Source of the DNA: an uncultured Erythrobacter sp.
GTDB lineage: Bacteria; Pseudomonadota; Alphaproteobacteria; Sphingomonadales; Sphingomonadaceae
Reading direction: 5' to 3'
Assembly (NCBI RefSeq): GCF_947502395.1
Contig: NZ_CANMZM010000002.1
Coordinates: 558,001 to 622,000, forward strand
DNA length: 64,000 nt
Within the stretch, counting starts at the first letter, position 1. The number at the start of each line of letters is the position of its first letter. The position numbers were made by a program, and so were the translations under genes. Positions 17,875 to 25,888 of this stretch are shown one piece after another. Below the pieces are notes generated by a model, which had not been told where the DNA came from, searched no databases, and saw only the letters and a program-made list of their open reading frames with translations.

Positions 17875-19224
17875 ATGGCCACCGTAGCACCGCAGAACCC
17901 AATGACGCGTCCAGAGGTTCGCACTTCGCCGACCGCTTACAAAGCGCTGACAGAGCACTTCGCAAAGCACCCTGAGGATGTCCCAACACACAGCCACAAA
18001 TGGGATTTGAGCCGCTCGGACATTTACTACGAAGATAAGTGGCAGCCGATCGTCGCTGAAATGCAGGCGGCTGGCCCTTTGCATTGGATCGACGATAGCC
18101 CCTTTGGCCCCTATTGGTCGGTGGTCGGCCACAAGGCGATCCAGCATATCGAAGCCCTGCCCGAGACGTTCTCATCAAGCTGGGAACAAGGCGGGATCAC
18201 CATCCTCGATAGGCTGAGTAAAGAAGAGTTGGCTGAACGCGGAATAGATAGACGCGAGCTTCCGATGTTTATTGCGATGGATCGCCCGCAGCACACCGGC
18301 CAGCGCCGCACTGTGGCTCCCAAATTCACGCCTTCGGGTATGAAGGAAATGGAGCCGGAAATCCGTCAGCGGACCGGCGAACTCCTAGACACACTGCCGC
18401 GCGGTGAGGTGTTCGATTGGGTCGATAAAGTCTCGATTGAACTCACAACCGGCATGCTTGCGATACTTTTCGGCTTCCCTTGGGAAGACCGCCGCTTGCT
18501 CACCTTCTGGTCGGATTGGTCAGGCGATACTGAGCTTGCCACTGTGCGTGAGCTCGATGAAATGCGCTGGGGCTTTTTGCATGAAATGGCCGCCTATTTC
18601 CAATCGCTTTGGATTGAGCGCACGCAGGATAAAGAGCCCGGCAATGATCTCATCTCTATGATGATCCACTCCGAGGCGATGAACCAGATGCGCCCGGAAG
18701 AATTCATGGGCAATCTGATCCTTCTGATTGTGGGCGGCAATGACACCACCCGCAATTCGATGAGCGGCTTTGTCCATGCGCTCGACAAGTTCCCGGACCA
18801 GCGCAAGAAGTTCGAAGAAAACCCAGACACCATCCCGAATGCGGTTCAGGAAATGCTGCGGATGCAGACCCCGCTTGCGCATATGCGCCGCACCTGCACC
18901 GAAGACACCGAAGTGTTTGGCAAAACGATCAAGAAGGGTGAAAAAGTCATCCTTTGGTATCTGGCAGCCAATCACGAAGAAGAGATCTTCCCTGAGCCTC
19001 ATAAGCTCGACCTCACTCGTGAAAACGCCAAGCGCCACATCGCCTTTGGCTATGGCATTCACCGCTGTGTGGGTGCACGTCTGGCGGAGCTGCAATTGCG
19101 CGTTCTGCTGGAAGAAATGCACAAGCGTCGCATGCGGGTCCATGTGGCTGGCGATGTGGAACGCGTACGCGCCAATTTCGTCCACGGCTTCCGCAAGCTT
19201 GAGGTCGAAATCACCGAGTTTTGA
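17875..19224 (+). CDS. Cytochrome P450, CYP153 family (alkane terminal hydroxylase type)
   Basis: A 449-residue soluble P450. The heme-binding loop FGYGIHRCVGARLAELQ carries the Cys ligand, the I-helix oxygen-activation motif is LIVGGNDTTRNSMSG, and the ExxR pair lies in the AVQEMLRMQTPLAHMRR area. The combination GGNDTTRNSM is characteristic of CYP153, enzymes that hydroxylate medium-chain alkanes or fatty chains at the terminal carbon. A good ribosome site (AGGAGAG) precedes ATG 17875. A ferredoxin reductase gene lies 4.7 kb upstream, but the [2Fe-2S] ferredoxin is not in the window. The exact substrate is inferred from the family. Confidence 0.9.
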   Translation: MATVAPQNPMTRPEVRTSPTAYKALTEHFAKHPEDVPTHSHKWDLSRSDIYYEDKWQPIVAEMQAAGPLHWIDDSPFGPYWSVVGHKAIQHIEALPETFSSSWEQGGITILDRLSKEELAERGIDRRELPMFIAMDRPQHTGQRRTVAPKFTPSGMKEMEPEIRQRTGELLDTLPRGEVFDWVDKVSIELTTGMLAILFGFPWEDRRLLTFWSDWSGDTELATVRELDEMRWGFLHEMAAYFQSLWIERTQDKEPGNDLISMMIHSEAMNQMRPEEFMGNLILLIVGGNDTTRNSMSGFVHALDKFPDQRKKFEENPDTIPNAVQEMLRMQTPLAHMRRTCTEDTEVFGKTIKKGEKVILWYLAANHEEEIFPEPHKLDLTRENAKRHIAFGYGIHRCVGARLAELQLRVLLEEMHKRRMRVHVAGDVERVRANFVHGFRKLEVEITEF

Positions 19225-19308
19225 TTTTTTCAGGGATTGATGTGTAACTTTTTGGGCTCAGCCAACGTATTCACTGAGTGAAACCAGTGATCATAAAGAG
19301 TACAACCA

Positions 19309-19815
19309 ATGCCAACGACAAAGACCAACCGAAGGTCATTCCTGGCGACGAGCGGGATCGTCGCTGTTTTGCCATTCCTTAGCGGGTGCGGCTCGGAGGT
19401 GCAGGCACGCACCGCGAGCGGCGACTTCCGAATCACAAGAAGTGAGGCCGAATGGCGTCGCAAGCTCACGCGCTCCGAATATTATGTGATGCGCGACGCA
19501 GGTACGGAGCGCGCCTATTCTTCGGCCTTGGACCGCGAAGAGCGCAAAGGTAACTTTGTGTGCAAAGGCTGCAACAATAAAGTCTATTCCTCGGCGCACA
19601 AATACGACAGCGGCACCGGCTGGCCCAGCTTCTGGCAAGCAATCGACAGGGGCGCAGTTGGCACCTCGGTTGACTTCAAGATCGGATTCCCTCGCACCGA
19701 AGTGCACTGTGCAGATTGTGGGAGCCACTTGGGTCACATTTTTGGTGACGGCCCTGAGCCCACCGGCAAGCGTCATTGCATCAACGGCATCGCCATGAAA
19801 TTTGTGCCGGCATAG
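19309..19815 (+). CDS. msrB: Exported methionine-R-sulfoxide reductase
   Basis: Reduces methionine-R-sulfoxide in proteins. At 168 residues it has a twin-arginine-like signal (NRRSFLATSGIVAVLPF) ending in a lipobox-like LSGC at about residue 26, so it is probably a Tat-exported, membrane-tethered periplasmic enzyme. The catalytic domain has zinc-binding CKGC and CADC pairs, GTGWPSFW, and the catalytic Cys in GKRHCINGIAMKF at the end. It follows the P450 by 84 nt. An exported MsrA-type protein is coded at 35194-35886, so both stereoisomers could be repaired outside the cytoplasm. Confidence 0.92.
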   Translation: MPTTKTNRRSFLATSGIVAVLPFLSGCGSEVQARTASGDFRITRSEAEWRRKLTRSEYYVMRDAGTERAYSSALDREERKGNFVCKGCNNKVYSSAHKYDSGTGWPSFWQAIDRGAVGTSVDFKIGFPRTEVHCADCGSHLGHIFGDGPEPTGKRHCINGIAMKFVPA

Positions 19816-19827
19816 CCAGACAAGCAC

Positions 19828-21624
19828 CTATTCCGACTTGATCTTCCAGAGTTTAAGACCGTTGCTGTCAGGAACGGCAACCGGCTCAAGCCAGTCGGGC
19901 ACCTTGTCTTGAGCCAATTGTGGCACAAATCCCTGCGGATTGATCTTCGCATAGGTGCGCGATTCATGGAGAGTGGGGCACATCGCGACATAGCGTGTGC
20001 CGCGCGCCACAAGAGTTTCGCGCGCCTCATCCGGGGTGCCGATAGCCGTTTCGATTAGCACTTTCATCGCTTGGTGCCCCCTATGGTGCCCCGTCGCGAA
20101 AACGCTATGATCGCTTGCAAGTAGCAATTCAGGGGCGATATCCAGAAGGGCGTAAATCTCGCCTTTGGGGAGCTCTGACAAGGTATCGCTCGCATCTTGG
20201 ACGCGGCAATCAGCGACACGGATCGGCACATCGGCTGCGCCCCCTACCGAGGCTCGAACTGGCATAGCGCTGGTGAGCAGCAAGGCGGGTAGGGCAGGAA
20301 GCAGCGCACAGGCGACGCCAACCATTGCAGCCATGCGCGGGAGCGGGTTTTCCATCAATCGAATAGCCTTCAACCAACGCCGCAATTGCCAGGCCACCAG
20401 CGGGCTGGCGAGAACGCATGCGACCGCGCCAGTGCGCGCAACGAAAACCGAGATCGCCAAGGCACCGCCAAGAACAAGCGCGTAGTCCCTCCAAAAAGGC
20501 CTCAACCCGTCATGAGACCTCGCCGCCAGCTGGAGTGCGGCGCAAATTCCGATCAACGGTGCGGCGAGATATTGGAGCGCGATGGCGAGCACCTGTTCCC
20601 ACAAAGGGCGGCCCTCCAGCACATTGGACAACCAAATGTCGGCCACCACAGGATCGACTTGGGCAAATCCTCCGCCACTCGCGCATTGAGGCGCGGTGTT
20701 CAACATCATGGCCAACGCACCACCTCCCGCCAAGGCGAAACCTACCATAATTGTGAGCAGTGTCGGCCGCTTTATCCGGGCGAGCAGAGTCAGAATGACC
20801 GCTCCCGAACCGAACATGGCGAGGTGAACCGGGCTGATCGCATCGCAATACTGTGCCAGATCGCCAAAACCCCGCGTCAAAGCGAAAAGCGCTGCGCTCA
20901 CCATGGCAAGTGATTGAATCGCGCCTACAAGCCAGGCTTTGGCGGCAGGATCGCGCAGCCAGCGAAGAGCCAGAATTGCAAATGTTATCGCCGCCAAGGG
21001 AAGGCCTTCGATCGAAATAGACAGCCAGATCGCGAACCCAGCGCCGATGATCCAGCCGCCCAGCCGGGCTGAACGAGCGAGCAATCCGTTTATAGCAACA
21101 AGCGCACAGGCCAATTGCCAGCCGTGGTGGTCGATCCGCAAGGGCGAAAGCTGGAAGAGAACTGGGATCGAGATCACGATCACGAGAGCAGTGAGAATAG
21201 CCTCCTCATCGCCCCACATCTTCCATGCGATGCGGGATGCAAGCAACATGACGCAGCCCAATGTCAGGAGCGGAACAGCAACGAGCGCGATAGCTTCAGC
21301 CAAGGCGCTGCCGAAAATTGGGGTCATCACCCAGATGGAGAACGCCAGCGGTATGTCGACAAGGCGTGACCAATGCATGGCAACGCCTCCACCAGCGGCA
21401 TCCACGCGATATTGCGTGACGTCAAACCAGCTTTGTCCGCCCAAAAGATCGCGTACCTGGATAAGGCGCAAGACGTCGTCCGGGTCGGAAAGATGCATAC
21501 TCGTGATAGAGCCCCAACTGGTGGCAACCAGAAAGGCACTGACAAAGACCCAAGCCAGCCCAGCCTTCGCAAGGAAGGAGAGAGGAAAGGCTGCTCTGCG
21601 GCGTTCCTCCAACATGGTGCTCAC
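19828..21624 (-). CDS. Polytopic membrane protein, GT-C glycosyltransferase-like
   Basis: A 598-residue integral membrane protein with about ten hydrophobic helices in the first 440 residues and a soluble C-terminal domain. The first loop after helix 1 contains LSDPDDVLRLIQVRDLL, with an acidic DPDD, and GQSWFDVTQYRVD; an acidic first periplasmic loop is typical of GT-C polyprenyl-sugar-dependent glycosyltransferases. Homologues in sphingomonads are, to my memory, often mislabelled as AcrB-like. Its ATG overlaps the stop of the upstream gtrA-like gene (ATGA at 21621-21624), which supports a shared task in moving or attaching a lipid-linked sugar. The enzymatic role is inferred. Confidence 0.65.
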   Translation of the reverse strand: MSTMLEERRRAAFPLSFLAKAGLAWVFVSAFLVATSWGSITSMHLSDPDDVLRLIQVRDLLGGQSWFDVTQYRVDAAGGGVAMHWSRLVDIPLAFSIWVMTPIFGSALAEAIALVAVPLLTLGCVMLLASRIAWKMWGDEEAILTALVIVISIPVLFQLSPLRIDHHGWQLACALVAINGLLARSARLGGWIIGAGFAIWLSISIEGLPLAAITFAILALRWLRDPAAKAWLVGAIQSLAMVSAALFALTRGFGDLAQYCDAISPVHLAMFGSGAVILTLLARIKRPTLLTIMVGFALAGGGALAMMLNTAPQCASGGGFAQVDPVVADIWLSNVLEGRPLWEQVLAIALQYLAAPLIGICAALQLAARSHDGLRPFWRDYALVLGGALAISVFVARTGAVACVLASPLVAWQLRRWLKAIRLMENPLPRMAAMVGVACALLPALPALLLTSAMPVRASVGGAADVPIRVADCRVQDASDTLSELPKGEIYALLDIAPELLLASDHSVFATGHHRGHQAMKVLIETAIGTPDEARETLVARGTRYVAMCPTLHESRTYAKINPQGFVPQLAQDKVPDWLEPVAVPDSNGLKLWKIKSE

Positions 21625-22058
21625 ACGCTCTCTGCAGTTGCTGAGTCCTCGCGAAAGACCACTTTTGCGCGGAGTAGCCAGGTGGCGAAGAAGCTGACAC
21701 CGATCGCAACAAGCTTGGCTGCGCGCGGATCAATGCCGCCCCAATCGCCAAGGCCCACGATGGTTGTCGTAAGCGCGAGACCCGCCAGCGCAGAAATCAC
21801 AAACAGGGCCTTTTGCCGCGAACGGGCAGCGCCAGAGGCGGCTACACGATCCTGAAAGACCGCACGGCTCGACATCAACCAGTGTGCAAGAATGCCTAGC
21901 GAGTAGCCTATTGCTGAGGCCGGCGCTGCCATTACTCCAAGCGCAAGAAATGCGAGAAAGCTCCCGACGTCCACCGCCAGCGCGCCAACGCTGGCGAGCA
22001 GGTAGCGGATGAATCGCACATCGCTCAACCTGGTAAGAAAAGGCGCGAGGAAACCCAT
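21621..22058 (-). CDS. GtrA family membrane protein
   Basis: A 145-residue protein with four hydrophobic helices (RYLLASVGALAVDVGSFLA, ASAIGYSLGILAHWLMSS, KALFVISALAGLALTTTI, KLVAIGVSFFATWLLR), the usual GtrA/DPMS3 layout. GtrA-type proteins are thought to flip polyprenyl-phosphate-linked sugars or anchor glycosyltransferases. It lies between an FAD oxidoreductase (1-nt TGATG overlap at 22058) and a GT-C-like protein (4-nt overlap), so the three are translationally coupled. No GtrB-type polyprenyl-glucosyltransferase is nearby. Confidence 0.85.
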   Translation of the reverse strand: MGFLAPFLTRLSDVRFIRYLLASVGALAVDVGSFLAFLALGVMAAPASAIGYSLGILAHWLMSSRAVFQDRVAASGAARSRQKALFVISALAGLALTTTIVGLGDWGGIDPRAAKLVAIGVSFFATWLLRAKVVFREDSATAESV

Positions 22059-23683
22059 CAGGCGCTCTTGCGGACCTCTTCTTGAGGCGCATCTTCAGAG
22101 GCAATCCGTTCCGGCACACCGCGAAGCGAGGTAAGCGCTGCCACCTGATCTTTGTTGAGAGGCTTGGTCTCGGATTCGCGAGCGGGAAGAGCATTCTCTG
22201 CGCCCTCATCGCCAGCTTCGTGATACTCAGCATCTTCATTGACGCACCAAGTGTCATAGATGCGCTTGCCAGCCACGATGTTCTCAACCGTCAACATGGC
22301 GGTCATCATCGCGTGATCCTGGTTGTTGTAGCGGTGCATGCCGTTGCGGCCGGCCAGGTGCAAGCTTGGGTGCTTCTCTTCGAGCTCCAAACGCATCGCA
22401 TCGACATTGGCTTCGTAATCATCGTCGTAAACAGGGTATGCCTTTTCCTGACGAACGACCGCGCCGCTGACAACTTTCTTGGGGTCACAAAGGCCGAGGA
22501 TTTCCATCTCGCGTGTGGCTTGTGCGACCAGATCTTCGTCAGAAGACAACCACAGACCATCCCCTTCGAAGCAGAAGTATTCTAGGCCAACGCATGCCAT
22601 GTCGTCATCCGGCACCATTTCAGGCGACCAACTGCGGAAGTTCTGAACCCGGCCGACCTGCACCCGGTCATCATGGATGTAGATCCAATTGTCGGGGAAG
22701 AGATCTTCGGATTTCACCATGAGAGCCACGGTAAGGAAGTCGCGGTAGCGAAGGTTGTCCGCCTTAAGCGTGGATTCTGGCAGCGGGTGAATACGCTTGG
22801 AAAGCTCGCGCATGGGTGCAGAGCTGATGACATGTTGGGCGCGGATTTGTGCGGTTCCTTCAGCGGATTTCGCGGTCATCGTCCAGCCATTGCCATCGTC
22901 TGACACACGATCAAGCGCATGGCCCATCAAAACCTCGCCTTTGCCGGTTGCCAGGATGTGATCGCGCGCAGCATCCCACATCATACCCGGGCCAAGGCGT
23001 GGATAGCGGAAGGTTTCAAGCAAGGTTTTGACCTCTTGCCCGTCATTGGGTTTCTTATTGAGGCCAAGCGAACGTTTAAGCCCATCAACAACCGCGCCCC
23101 AGAGCGAGAGGCCCTTAATACGCTGCGCTGCCCAATCGGCGCTCATTTCATCGCAAGGCATGCCCCATACCTTCTCCGTGTAAGTCTTGAAGAAGATCGA
23201 ATAGAGTTTCTTGCCGAACTGATTGGTGGTCCAGTCCTCAAAGCTCTTTACGTCTTTGATCGGGAACAGCTTATATTTGAGATAGCTCGCCATGCAGATG
23301 GTCGAGCGCCAAATGCCCAGGTTCCACAGCGCTTCGAATGCGCGAAGCGGGTAGGAATAGAACTTACCCTCATAATAGATCCGGCTCATGCGCGGCCGTT
23401 GAATGAAATCGTCAGGCAAGATCTCATTCCACAGATCGACGACCTCTTGGCTTTTTGAGAAAAAGCGGTGCCCGCCAATATCAAAGCGGTAGCCTTCATG
23501 CTCAACCGTGCGGCTGATCCCGCCGACATAGGTCTCATCTTTCTCGATGATAACAACCGACTTGCCCTGTTTGGTGAGCAGGTATCCCGCTGTCAGACCC
23601 GCCGGTCCTGCGCCGATAATGGCAACATCGCAGTCCAAAACCCCCGGTTGTCCAGAAGGTGTTTGTTCCCGAGTTCGCGTCAT
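22058..23683 (-). CDS. FAD-dependent oxidoreductase, UDP-galactopyranose mutase-like
   Basis: A 541-residue flavoprotein. The N terminus has the FAD dinucleotide motif [18 protein letters not shown] and [14 protein letters not shown], followed by [11 protein letters not shown], which is shared with UDP-galactopyranose mutase and protoporphyrinogen-oxidase-like enzymes. At ~150 residues longer than UGM, it has an Ala/Glu-rich tail. It is the first gene of a three-gene operon with gtrA and a GT-C-like membrane protein, so a sugar or lipid-linked-sugar substrate is likely. Other substrates such as carotenoids or amines cannot be excluded. Confidence 0.8.
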   Translation of the reverse strand: MTRTREQTPSGQPGVLDCDVAIIGAGPAGLTAGYLLTKQGKSVVIIEKDETYVGGISRTVEHEGYRFDIGGHRFFSKSQEVVDLWNEILPDDFIQRPRMSRIYYEGKFYSYPLRAFEALWNLGIWRSTICMASYLKYKLFPIKDVKSFEDWTTNQFGKKLYSIFFKTYTEKVWGMPCDEMSADWAAQRIKGLSLWGAVVDGLKRSLGLNKKPNDGQEVKTLLETFRYPRLGPGMMWDAARDHILATGKGEVLMGHALDRVSDDGNGWTMTAKSAEGTAQIRAQHVISSAPMRELSKRIHPLPESTLKADNLRYRDFLTVALMVKSEDLFPDNWIYIHDDRVQVGRVQNFRSWSPEMVPDDDMACVGLEYFCFEGDGLWLSSDEDLVAQATREMEILGLCDPKKVVSGAVVRQEKAYPVYDDDYEANVDAMRLELEEKHPSLHLAGRNGMHRYNNQDHAMMTAMLTVENIVAGKRIYDTWCVNEDAEYHEAGDEGAENALPARESETKPLNKDQVAALTSLRGVPERIASEDAPQEEVRKSA

Positions 23684-23819
23684 GAATGGCCCCCAATTGA
23701 ACCTCTAGCCAGCACGGTTGCGGCCAGTTCAAAATCGGAAGTGAAGGAAATTGGTTAGCGAGGCGTAAACGTGAATGCGAAAACCCGTAAAATCTGCGAG
23801 AAACTCCCTGATGGCGCTC

Positions 23820-24515
23820 CTAGGGGTTTGCGCTTAGCAGTTCGGGTTTCTGCAGTTTCGCCGCAAGCTTTGCGAATTCTTCAAGCGAGAGCGTGTTTTC
23901 AAACACCACGCCATATTCGCTGTCTCTTCTCCAACGAACCTTGGCACTCACCGCGCCGAAGCCTACCTCTTGCTCGGTACATTCGACGCGCAAGGCCTGA
24001 TCAATCGCGTACATTCCCTTGCAAGAGAAGCGCGCGCCTTGCTGCGAGAGATTGACGATCGTGCCGTCGTCTCTGAGTCCACTCAGCGAGACAATGTTGA
24101 TCGGAAAGCATAGGCTCAGCCTGAGACCGCGCTTGGGGTACGCATTCTCTTCAGTGAGAAACCTTGGAAGGTCGATGCGCTCAATGAACTCGCAACCCAC
24201 TTCATTCCCGTCTTGCCTAACCTGACGCAGCGAATAGACATCGCCGCCTACCATATGGAGCTCGATCGGCTCGCCCGTAGGTGGGTCGTGAAAGAGGCGC
24301 AGGCGGACGCCGGTTTCGGAGACGTCTCTGACCACACAGATAAATTCTCCATGGTCGGTCACTAGCTTTGCTGCGCGAATCAAGAGGGTGTATCGTGGGG
24401 ATCTTAGACGCTGAGCAGGCCGTCCATTGTCCTCTTTGGAGATGCCCAAGATAGAAGCATCGCGGGGATGGCCAAGATCGACCGTCAATTGAGGATCGCG
24501 TGCAGTGCTTTTCAT
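23820..24515 (-). CDS. Tandem PilZ-domain protein
   Basis: A 231-residue protein with two PilZ-like beta-barrels. The first (about 34-110) contains RSPRYTLLIRAAK and VVRDVSETGVRLRLF; the second (about 118-200) has KRGLRLSLCFPI and IVNLSQQGARFSCKG. The D/NxSxxG part of the cyclic-di-GMP signature is present in both (DVSETG and NLSQQG), and the RxxxR element is only partial. It probably senses c-di-GMP to control motility, adhesion or exopolysaccharide output. It lies upstream of the membrane/sugar operon but separated by 136 nt, so co-transcription is uncertain. Confidence 0.82.
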   Translation of the reverse strand: MKSTARDPQLTVDLGHPRDASILGISKEDNGRPAQRLRSPRYTLLIRAAKLVTDHGEFICVVRDVSETGVRLRLFHDPPTGEPIELHMVGGDVYSLRQVRQDGNEVGCEFIERIDLPRFLTEENAYPKRGLRLSLCFPINIVSLSGLRDDGTIVNLSQQGARFSCKGMYAIDQALRVECTEQEVGFGAVSAKVRWRRDSEYGVVFENTLSLEEFAKLAAKLQKPELLSANP

Positions 24516-24684
24516 TGTTTAAACTGCCCAAACGTCGTTTCACCGCGACATTGGGCGAAGCGGGTTAACAGCCGCACAAATGGTTCACGCGCAGTCACAC
24601 TTAGATGACAGTGAGGCGCCGTGAGCCACACTGCACAGCTGGGGTTGAACCACAGCATGGCTCTCAACAGAGGATTTGTGAAAG

Positions 24685-24771
24685 TGGTGCGGGTGGTGGG
24701 ACTCGAACCCACACGATCTATAGGATCAGGGGATTTTAAGTCCCCGGCGTCTACCATTCCGCCACACCCGC
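24685..24771 (-). tRNA. tRNA-Leu (anticodon TAA)
   Basis: Minus-strand cloverleaf with acceptor stem GCGGGTG/CACCCGC, discriminator A and an encoded CCA (24685-24687). The anticodon arm is GGGGA-CTTAAAA-TCCCC with TAA in the loop, followed by a long class II variable arm and the T-loop GTTCGAGTC. The length of 84 nt before CCA is normal for tRNA-Leu. Confidence 0.96.
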
Positions 24772-24857
24772 ATCATGTGCTTGCCAGCGACAGCTCAGCA
24801 ATCAGATGGGCGCGATAGCAGACATCGCGTCAAGGGCAACTCGAGAAACGAGCGATG

Positions 24858-25139
24858 TTAATCGTCGTTGAGGCGCTGTTTGATCTCTTTACCCGCTTTG
24901 AAATAAGGCACGCGCTTGGCCGGTACGTTTACTGCTTCGCCTGTCCGAGGGTTGCGGCCGACGCGGGCTTCGCGCTCACGGGTCGAAAAAGCCCCGAAAC
25001 CACGAAGTTCAACCCTGCCACCCTCCGCGAGACGTTGAGCGATCTCGTCAAAGAAAACGTCGACAACCTGTTCGACTTCCTCAGCACGAAGCTCTGGATT
25101 ATCCTTGTGCAGTTCAGTGAGCAATTCGGATCGTATCAT
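24858..25139 (-). CDS. ihfB: Integration host factor beta / HU-family DNA-binding protein
   Basis: A 93-residue histone-like DNA-bending protein. The HU/IHF signature is present: VELRGFGAFSTREREARVGR with NPRTGE in the arm and PYFKAGKEIKQRL at the end. MIRSELLTELHKDNPEL and the pattern of arm residues favour IHF-beta over HU. The start is ATG 25139, preceded by GGAGGA; longer upstream reading lacks family similarity. IHF bends DNA at promoters and recombination sites and pairs with an alpha subunit coded elsewhere. The island integrase at 43809 may need such a host factor. Confidence 0.93.
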   Translation of the reverse strand: MIRSELLTELHKDNPELRAEEVEQVVDVFFDEIAQRLAEGGRVELRGFGAFSTREREARVGRNPRTGEAVNVPAKRVPYFKAGKEIKQRLNDD

Positions 25140-25287
25140 GTTGTCCTCCGAGCATTCGGTTCGGCACCTGTCCGTGCAATATTTGCGCAGCAGCATTGGC
25201 CTGCGTTGGTTTAGTCTTAGCCCAGAACCGGAAAGCCAAACCGTCCTTTAGACGTGCCAGAAAACACAGGAAACTGCAAGGATTGAA

Positions 25288-25300
25288 GGGCCTAAGGCCC
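25288..25300 (-). terminator. Possible weak terminator after the GntR gene
   Basis: GGGCC-TTA-GGCCC on the minus strand is followed by a mixed T-rich stretch (TTCAATCCTT). It lies between the GntR-type gene and ihfB. The stem is short and the T-tract poor. Confidence 0.3.
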
Positions 25301-25356
25301 CGTAAAGCTAACCCGGATTGGACAAACACGCCCGGCTCTGGTCATACGATGCGAAT

Positions 25357-25695
25357 TCAGCTTCGTTCGACCAACTCCTCGAGCTTGATCCCAAGGCGCG
25401 CCATGCGCTTGCGAATCTCGGGCCATTCTTGCGCCAAAAAATGCTCGCGCTCGCGCTGTCGCAGGGCTTTGGCCGCGCCTTTGACGACATACATGCCGAC
25501 ACCGCGGCGCACTTCGACCAGACCGTCATTCTGAAACTGCTGATAGGCTTTGGCCACCGTAAGCGGGTTCGCCCCTTCTTTGGCCGCCAAGGTCCGCACC
25601 GACGGAAGCATCGCTCCTTCGGGATAGTCGCCCTCAATAATGCCGGCGGCAATCTGATCGCGCAGCTTAAGGTAAACGGGTCGTGCCTGGGTCAT
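25357..25695 (-). CDS. GntR-family regulator, YtrA-like
   Basis: A 112-residue repressor with an N-terminal winged helix (VYLKLRDQIAAGIIEGDYPEG, LPSVRTLAAKEGANPLTVAKAY, VEVRRGVGMYVVKG) and only a short helical tail, as in the YtrA subgroup that lacks a large ligand-binding domain. YtrA-type regulators usually control their own operon or an ABC transporter. It is transcribed away from the POT peptide-transporter gene. A near-palindromic GGTGCAT...ATACACC site lies 31-54 nt upstream of its ATG and could serve both genes. Confidence 0.88.
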   Translation of the reverse strand: MTQARPVYLKLRDQIAAGIIEGDYPEGAMLPSVRTLAAKEGANPLTVAKAYQQFQNDGLVEVRRGVGMYVVKGAAKALRQREREHFLAQEWPEIRKRMARLGIKLEELVERS

Positions 25696-25725
25696 AATCG
25701 AGTCTCTTTTATGTGGCCCCTTATA

Positions 25726-25749
25726 GGTGCATCAGTGCCATAATACACC
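25726..25749. promoter_or_regulatory. Candidate GntR/YtrA operator
   Basis: GGTGCAT (25726-25732) and ATACACC (25743-25749) are inverted repeats with one mismatch and a 10-nt spacer. They lie just upstream of the GntR-type ATG. YtrA-group regulators are known to bind GTGTA/TACAC-type palindromes, so this is probably an autoregulatory site. Confidence 0.4.
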
Positions 25750-25888
25750 CATGCGCGTCAAGCGAGGTTCAGCTGGGCAAGATTATGTGGCTACCGCGAA
25801 ACAAAAGCTTCACACGAGGGAATTGCTCGCTAGGGTGGCGCGATCTGCGGCCCGGCAAAGCGGGCGCTATTCGGGATAATGAGACAAT

